This document shows, piece after piece, positions 5,120-8,224 of a DNA stretch of 8,224 nucleotides. Every line of letters begins with the position of its first letter. The stretch's first letter is position 1. Source of the DNA: AC-32 sp035455605 (GTDB lineage: Bacteria > Actinomycetota > Thermoleophilia > Gaiellales > Gaiellaceae); NCBI GenBank assembly GCA_035455605.1, contig DATIER010000269.1, positions 1 to 8,224 on the forward strand. The letters are read 5' to 3'. The position numbers were made by a program, and so were the translations under genes. The notes beneath the pieces are model-generated. The model saw only the letters and a list, made by a program, of their open reading frames with translations. It was not told the origin of the DNA and searched no databases.

Positions 5120-7461
5120 GCAAGCCGTTCAAAGGCATCGTCAACATCGACGTCCGCGACTCGACGCCGGACTGGGATCCGTACGAGCAGCCGCAGGCGC
5201 CCGAGGGAGCCCCGAACGTCCTGTTCATCGTGTGGGACGACACCGGCTTCGGCGCGCTCGAGCCGTTCGGCGGCCCGATCGAGACCTCGACGATGCAGCG
5301 GCTCGCCGACAACGGCCTGCGCTACACGCAGTTTCACACCACCGCGCTCTGCTCGCCGACGCGCGCCTCGCTGCTGACCGGGCGGAACCACACGACGGTC
5401 GGGATGGCTTGCATCGCGGAGGCGACGACCGGCTTCCCCGGCTCGAACGGCCACATCCCGTTCGAGACCGCGACGATCGCCGAGGTGCTCGGGGAGCGCG
5501 GCTACAACACCTACATGCTCGGGAAGTGGCACTGCTGCCCCGAGGACGAGACGAACATGGCTTCGTCGAAGCGCAACTGGCCGACCGGCCGCGGGTTCGA
5601 GCGCTATTACGGGTTCCTCGGCGGCGAGACGAACCAGTGGTTCCCGGACCTCGTGCAGGACCAGCAGTTCGTCGACCAGCCCTACGGACTGGATCACGGT
5701 TACCACCTCTCGAAGGACCTCGCCGACCGGGCGATCGGGATGATCGCCGACGCGAAGCAGGTCGCGCCCGACCGGCCGTTCTTCATGTACTTCTGCCCCG
5801 GCGCGAACCACGCTCCGCACCACGCCCCGAAGGAGTGGGCCGACAAGTACGAGGGCAAGTTCGACCTGGGCTACGAGAAGATCCGCGAGACGATCCTCGC
5901 GAAGCAGAAGCAGCTCGGGATCGTCCCCGAGAACACCGAGCTCTCGCCGATCAACCCCTACGCGGAACGGACGTCGGCCGATGGCACACCCTGGTCGAAG
6001 CTGGACACGCAGCTTCCCTGGGACTCGCTCTCCGACGACGAGCAGAAGCTCTTCGTCCGCATGGCCGAGGTCTACGCCGGCTTCTGCAGCTACACCGACC
6101 ACGAGATCGGCCGCGTGATCGACTACCTCGAGCAGACGGGAGAGCTCGACAACACGATCGTCGTGGTCATCTCCGACAACGGCGCGTCGGGCGAGGGTGG
6201 CCCGTACGGCTCGGTCAACGAGAACAAGTTTTTCAACGGCGTTCCCGACGACCTCGATGAGAACGTCAAGATGCTCGACGCGCTCGGCACCGAGAAGACG
6301 TACAACCACTACGCGCTCGGCTGGGCCACCGCCTTCAACACGCCGTTCAAGCTCTGGAAGCGCTACTCGTGGAACGGCGGCATCTGCGACCCGATGATCG
6401 TCCACTGGCCGAAGGGCATCAAGGCGAAGGGTGAGCTCAGGCATCAGTACACCCACTGCAGCGACGTCGTCCCGACGATCTACGAGGCCCTCGGCCTCGA
6501 GCCGCCGGACGAGGTCAAGGGCTACACGCAGTGGCCGCTCGAGGGCACGAGCTTCCTGCAGAGCTTCGACGACGCCAAGGCGCCGTCGAAGGAGACCCAG
6601 TACTACGTCATGCTGGGTACGCGCGGCATCTACCACAAGGGCTGGAAGGCGAACACCGTCCATGGCTCGGCCCCGAGCGACTGGGGCCACTTCGTCGAGG
6701 ACACCTGGGAGCTCTTCCACGTCGACGAGGACCGGTCGGAGTGCAACGACCTCGCCGACACACATCCGGAGAAGCTCGAGGAGCTGAAGAGCCTCTGGTT
6801 CGCGGAGGCCGGCAAGTACTTCGGCCTGCCGCTCGAGGACCGTGGCGCAATCGCGATCCTGACCACGGAGAGGCCCTCGATCGCACCACCGCGGGAAAAC
6901 TACGTCTACTTCCCGAACACGCTGGAAGTCCCCGAGGCGGTCGCAGTCAACATTCGCGGCCGCTCCTACAAGATCGCGGCAGAAGTCGACATCCAGACCC
7001 CTGAGGCGGGCGGCGTGATCTTCGCCCACGGCCACGAGTTCGGCGGGCACGCGCTGTACATCAAGGACGGCAAGCTCAAGTACGTCTACGACTACCTCGG
7101 CATGGCCGAACAGGTGGTCGAGTCCGAAAACGGCCTGGCGACCGGCAAGTGCGTCCTCGGCGTCGAGTTCACGAAGGAGTCGCAGACGCCGGAGGCGACC
7201 GTCGGCAAGCTCACGCTCTTCATCGACGACAAGCAGGTGGGCAAGCTCGACGACGTCAAGACGCAGAACGGCAAGTTCGCCCTTTGCGGCGAGGGCCTCA
7301 ACATCGGTCGCGACGGAGCCTCACCCGTCACCTGGGACTATCCGGGGGATCGGCCGTGGGCGTTTGCCGGCGGCGCCATCGCGCGAGTGATCGTCGACGT
7401 CTCCGGCGAGCCCTACCTCGACCTCGAGAAGGAGGCCATGGCGGTGCTGAGCCGGGAGTAA
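5116..7461 (+). CDS. AtsA-type arylsulfatase, Cys-type
   Basis: A 781-aa sulfatase, close to the roughly 780-790 aa of the large actinobacterial arylsulfatases (mycobacterial AtsA/AtsD type). It hydrolyses sulfate esters using a formylglycine made from Cys79 in CSPTR-x4-LTGRNH (codon 5350-5352). The expected active-site set is complete when compared with the Pseudomonas aeruginosa arylsulfatase: Asp41-Asp42 (WDDTG), Cys79, Arg83, Lys137 and His139 (GKWH), His232 (GANHAPH), Asp354-Asn355 (SDNG), and Lys415 in NTPFKLWK as candidate final lysine. After the catalytic domain (about 30-570), a beta-rich C-terminal domain (about 595-775), possibly a concanavalin-like sandwich, carries alternating strands such as YKIAAEVDI and LTLFIDDKQVG. 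No signal peptide is present, so a cytoplasmic location is likely. It is the last gene of the operon and is followed by a minus-strand gene. The aryl- or alkyl-sulfate substrate is not determinable here. Confidence 0.95.
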   Translation: MSKPFKGIVNIDVRDSTPDWDPYEQPQAPEGAPNVLFIVWDDTGFGALEPFGGPIETSTMQRLADNGLRYTQFHTTALCSPTRASLLTGRNHTTVGMACIAEATTGFPGSNGHIPFETATIAEVLGERGYNTYMLGKWHCCPEDETNMASSKRNWPTGRGFERYYGFLGGETNQWFPDLVQDQQFVDQPYGLDHGYHLSKDLADRAIGMIADAKQVAPDRPFFMYFCPGANHAPHHAPKEWADKYEGKFDLGYEKIRETILAKQKQLGIVPENTELSPINPYAERTSADGTPWSKLDTQLPWDSLSDDEQKLFVRMAEVYAGFCSYTDHEIGRVIDYLEQTGELDNTIVVVISDNGASGEGGPYGSVNENKFFNGVPDDLDENVKMLDALGTEKTYNHYALGWATAFNTPFKLWKRYSWNGGICDPMIVHWPKGIKAKGELRHQYTHCSDVVPTIYEALGLEPPDEVKGYTQWPLEGTSFLQSFDDAKAPSKETQYYVMLGTRGIYHKGWKANTVHGSAPSDWGHFVEDTWELFHVDEDRSECNDLADTHPEKLEELKSLWFAEAGKYFGLPLEDRGAIAILTTERPSIAPPRENYVYFPNTLEVPEAVAVNIRGRSYKIAAEVDIQTPEAGGVIFAHGHEFGGHALYIKDGKLKYVYDYLGMAEQVVESENGLATGKCVLGVEFTKESQTPEATVGKLTLFIDDKQVGKLDDVKTQNGKFALCGEGLNIGRDGASPVTWDYPGDRPWAFAGGAIARVIVDVSGEPYLDLEKEAMAVLSRE

Positions 7462-7474
7462 CGGCCGCCCGAAG

Positions 7475-7503
7475 GCTGCGCCCCGGTCCGAGCTCCGGGC
7501 AGC
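7475..7503. terminator. Imperfect GC-rich hairpin between convergent genes
   Basis: GCTGC (7475-7479) and CCGG (7483-7486) can pair with CCGG (7495-7498) and GCAGC (7499-7503) around an 8-nt loop, leaving a short bulge. It lies 13 nt after the sulfatase stop and just past the end of the minus-strand gene, where a bidirectional terminator would be expected. There is no U-tract, so it is at best a weak or actinobacterial-type terminator. Confidence 0.3.
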
Positions 7504-7513
7504 GCAGGTCGGC

Positions 7514-7723
7514 TCAAGACAACTCCCAATCGCCGAACGCGGCCCACTTCTCCAGATAGGACTCCAGCAGAGGCCAGCCCTCGGCGACCTCCGCCTCGAC
7601 CTTCCAGTGACAGCAGCTACAACAACCGTGCGTGTCCACCGCCGCTCTCTCGTCGCAGTGGATGCACATCGGGGCCTCGTACGCCACGACGCTCTGCCAG
7701 AAGCCGTCGAAGCTAAGCGACAC
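7514..7723 (-). CDS. Small Cys-rich, zinc-ribbon-like protein
   Basis: A 69-aa protein read from the GTG at 7723 on the minus strand. It contains two knuckles, C20-x2-C23 (CIHC) and a Cys cluster at 34-38 (GCCSCCHW) supplying C34-x2-C37 or C35-x2-C38, typical of a zinc ribbon or treble clef. An acidic amphipathic helix follows (KVEAEVAEGWPLLESYLEKW) and then a short aromatic end (FGDW). I have a vague memory of similar short actinobacterial proteins with a Cys-knuckle followed by such a helix, of unknown function. An alternative ATG start at 7669 would give 51 aa beginning MCIHCDE. Both starts have GAGG about 5 nt upstream (plus-strand CCTC at 7730-7733 and 7675-7678), so the start is undecided. 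It is transcribed away from the maturase gene and may share the control region between them. Confidence 0.65.
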   Translation of the reverse strand: MSLSFDGFWQSVVAYEAPMCIHCDERAAVDTHGCCSCCHWKVEAEVAEGWPLLESYLEKWAAFGDWELS

Positions 7724-7854
7724 CGTAGCCCTCGTCGGCCTTGCGGCGTTTCGGAACTTTCACGGCCCTAGCAGGTCTAATGGCTTGGAGATCGTGCCTC
7801 GCCCCGCCGGCCATAAAACCTACGGCAGCGTCTCTGCGCGTCGTACGCCTCGAG

Positions 7855-7870
7855 TTTCACCTAGGTGAAA
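7855..7870. promoter_or_regulatory. Perfect 16-bp palindrome, probable operator of the sulfatase-maturase gene
   Basis: TTTCACCTAGGTGAAA is a perfect palindrome sharing its inner 14 bases with the one at 322-337; only the outermost pair differs (T/A here, G/C there), and both versions stay symmetric. Compensating change at the outer pair argues for selection on symmetry. It lies 165 nt before the maturase GTG and 131 nt upstream of the minus-strand Cys-rich gene, so it could control either or both. Confidence 0.65.
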
Positions 7871-7889
7871 AGCGTACTGGTGTGATCGG

Positions 7890-7905
7890 CTCACCTAACG
7901 GTGCG
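7890..7905. promoter_or_regulatory. Secondary dyad, second copy of CTCACC-N5-GTGCG
   Basis: CTCACC at 7890-7895 and GTGCG at 7901-7905 match 357-372 in sequence and in distance from the main palindrome. Here the dyad is better formed: CACC-TAAC-GGTG (7892-7903), the same arms as the main palindrome with two extra central bases. Confidence 0.45.
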
Positions 7906-7937
7906 GGAACCTCAATCGACCTGATGCCCCTCCTCCC

Positions 7938-8039
7938 ATGCGCGAAAAGATCGCTCTGGCCACCGTCGCTTATCTCGCTCCCGAGCCTCGGCAGGTGCCG
8001 TCGTCGCCTTCACGTAGTTCGGTGGTGACGGGGCCGTGA
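7938..8039 (+). CDS. Possible 33-aa upstream ORF overlapping the maturase start
   Basis: An ATG at 7938 opens a 33-codon frame beginning MREKIALATVAYLAPEP and ending in a TGA that overlaps the maturase GTG (GTGA, 8036-8039). This could couple translation to a maturase start that lacks a good Shine-Dalgarno. Against it, the ORF has no Shine-Dalgarno itself and its second half is Ser/Pro/Val-rich without recognisable features. It may be chance. Confidence 0.2.
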   Translation: MREKIALATVAYLAPEPRQVPSSPSRSSVVTGP

Positions 8040-8224
8040 CCGCACCGACAGGTCAGGTCGCGCCGATTCTCACGGTGCCAGATGCGCCGCCCGCCTTCCA
8101 CCTGCTCGCCAAGCCGACCGGCGCGGTCTGCAACCTCGACTGCGCCTACTGCTTCTTCCTCTCCAAGGAGATGCTCTACCCGGGCTCGCGCTTCCGCATG
8201 GCGGACGAGCTGCTCGAGACCTAC
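8036..8224 (+). CDS. Anaerobic sulfatase-maturating enzyme (radical SAM), N-terminal part
   Basis: Sixty-three residues are visible before the window ends; family members are about 400 aa, with a C-terminal SPASM domain expected outside. The motif C32-x3-C36-x2-C39 (CNLDCAYCFFL) binds the radical-SAM [4Fe-4S] cluster. The lead-in FHLLAKPTGAVCN and the following LYPGSRFRM are characteristic of anSME, which oxidises the sulfatase signature Cys or Ser to formylglycine without oxygen in the cytoplasm. GTG 8036 is the only start after the in-frame TAG at 8015-8017 that keeps the whole conserved segment; the next GTG (8075) would shorten the lead by 13 residues. The RBS is weak. Both sulfatases upstream carry Cys-type signatures it could modify. 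General radical-SAM/SPASM maturases are the alternative, but the N-terminus fits anSME best. Confidence 0.88.
   Translation, partial: MTAPTGQVAPILTVPDAPPAFHLLAKPTGAVCNLDCAYCFFLSKEMLYPGSRFRMADELLETY

Larger units (their letters stand above)
7724..8035. other. Divergent non-coding control region
   Basis: These 312 bases separate the start of the minus-strand Cys-rich gene from the maturase start. Open frames through it give low-complexity Arg/Ser/Leu-rich products with no recognisable domain. It holds the composite palindrome element at 7855-7905. TGTGAT at 7881-7886 is a weak -10-like hexamer, spaced too far (19 nt) from TTCACC at 7856-7861 to be convincing. No tRNA, repeat array or mobile element is visible. 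Confidence 0.6.

Noticed and set aside
4933..7050. Long minus-strand open frame opposite the large arylsulfatase.
   Set aside because: Same reason: it mirrors a well-supported arylsulfatase frame, and its Val/Arg/Asp/Leu-rich product has no recognisable family.
7741..8028. Plus-strand open frame of 95 codons in the divergent control region.
   Set aside because: The product has no recognisable features, the frame runs through the palindrome, and it has no plausible RBS.
1..8224. CRISPR array, insertion sequence, tRNA or rRNA.
   Set aside because: I looked for regular direct repeats, transposase motifs, terminal inverted repeats and tRNA-like cloverleaf or rRNA sequence and saw none.

Overview
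The window is GC-rich, densely coded DNA with frequent 4-nt ATGA/GTGA gene overlaps. Codon use is strongly G/C-ending, and one gene is related to DUF1269 membrane proteins. This fits a high-GC actinobacterium; Thermoleophilia (Gaiellales/Solirubrobacterales type) is my best guess, but no marker gene proves it.

Layout. (1) Bases 1-301 hold the 3' end of a DUF1269-type membrane protein gene. (2) Bases 302-386 are a control region with a perfect 16-bp palindrome (322-337) and a second imperfect dyad (357-372). (3) Bases 387-7461 look like one plus-strand operon with almost no spacing. It encodes a small 85-aa protein, sulfatase 1 (515 aa), a BASS/SBF-type transporter (308 aa), a tandemly duplicated DUF1269-like membrane protein (365 aa), a possible 15-aa linker peptide, a TRIC-family cation channel (276 aa) and a large AtsA-type arylsulfatase (781 aa). 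(4) A short Cys-rich zinc-ribbon-like gene lies on the minus strand (7514-7723), convergent with the operon. (5) Bases 7724-8035 are a non-coding control region carrying a second copy of the same palindrome plus dyad. (6) From 8036 to the edge is the 5' end of a radical-SAM anaerobic sulfatase-maturating enzyme (anSME).

How it may work together. Both sulfatases carry the Cys of the Cys-type formylglycine signature, and neither has a visible signal peptide, so they should act in the cytoplasm. A cytoplasmic anSME could activate them there without oxygen. Cytoplasmic sulfatases need an importer for their anionic substrate, and the BASS-type protein is the obvious candidate; some members of that superfamily carry sulfated steroids and bile acids. 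The TRIC channel and the DUF1269-like protein may handle ions or the membrane, but their role is unknown.

The most striking signal is the composite element found once before the operon and once before the maturase gene. It consists of an identical 14-bp palindrome core, then CTCACC-N5-GTGCG at exactly the same distance. This suggests a sulfatase regulon under one unidentified regulator.
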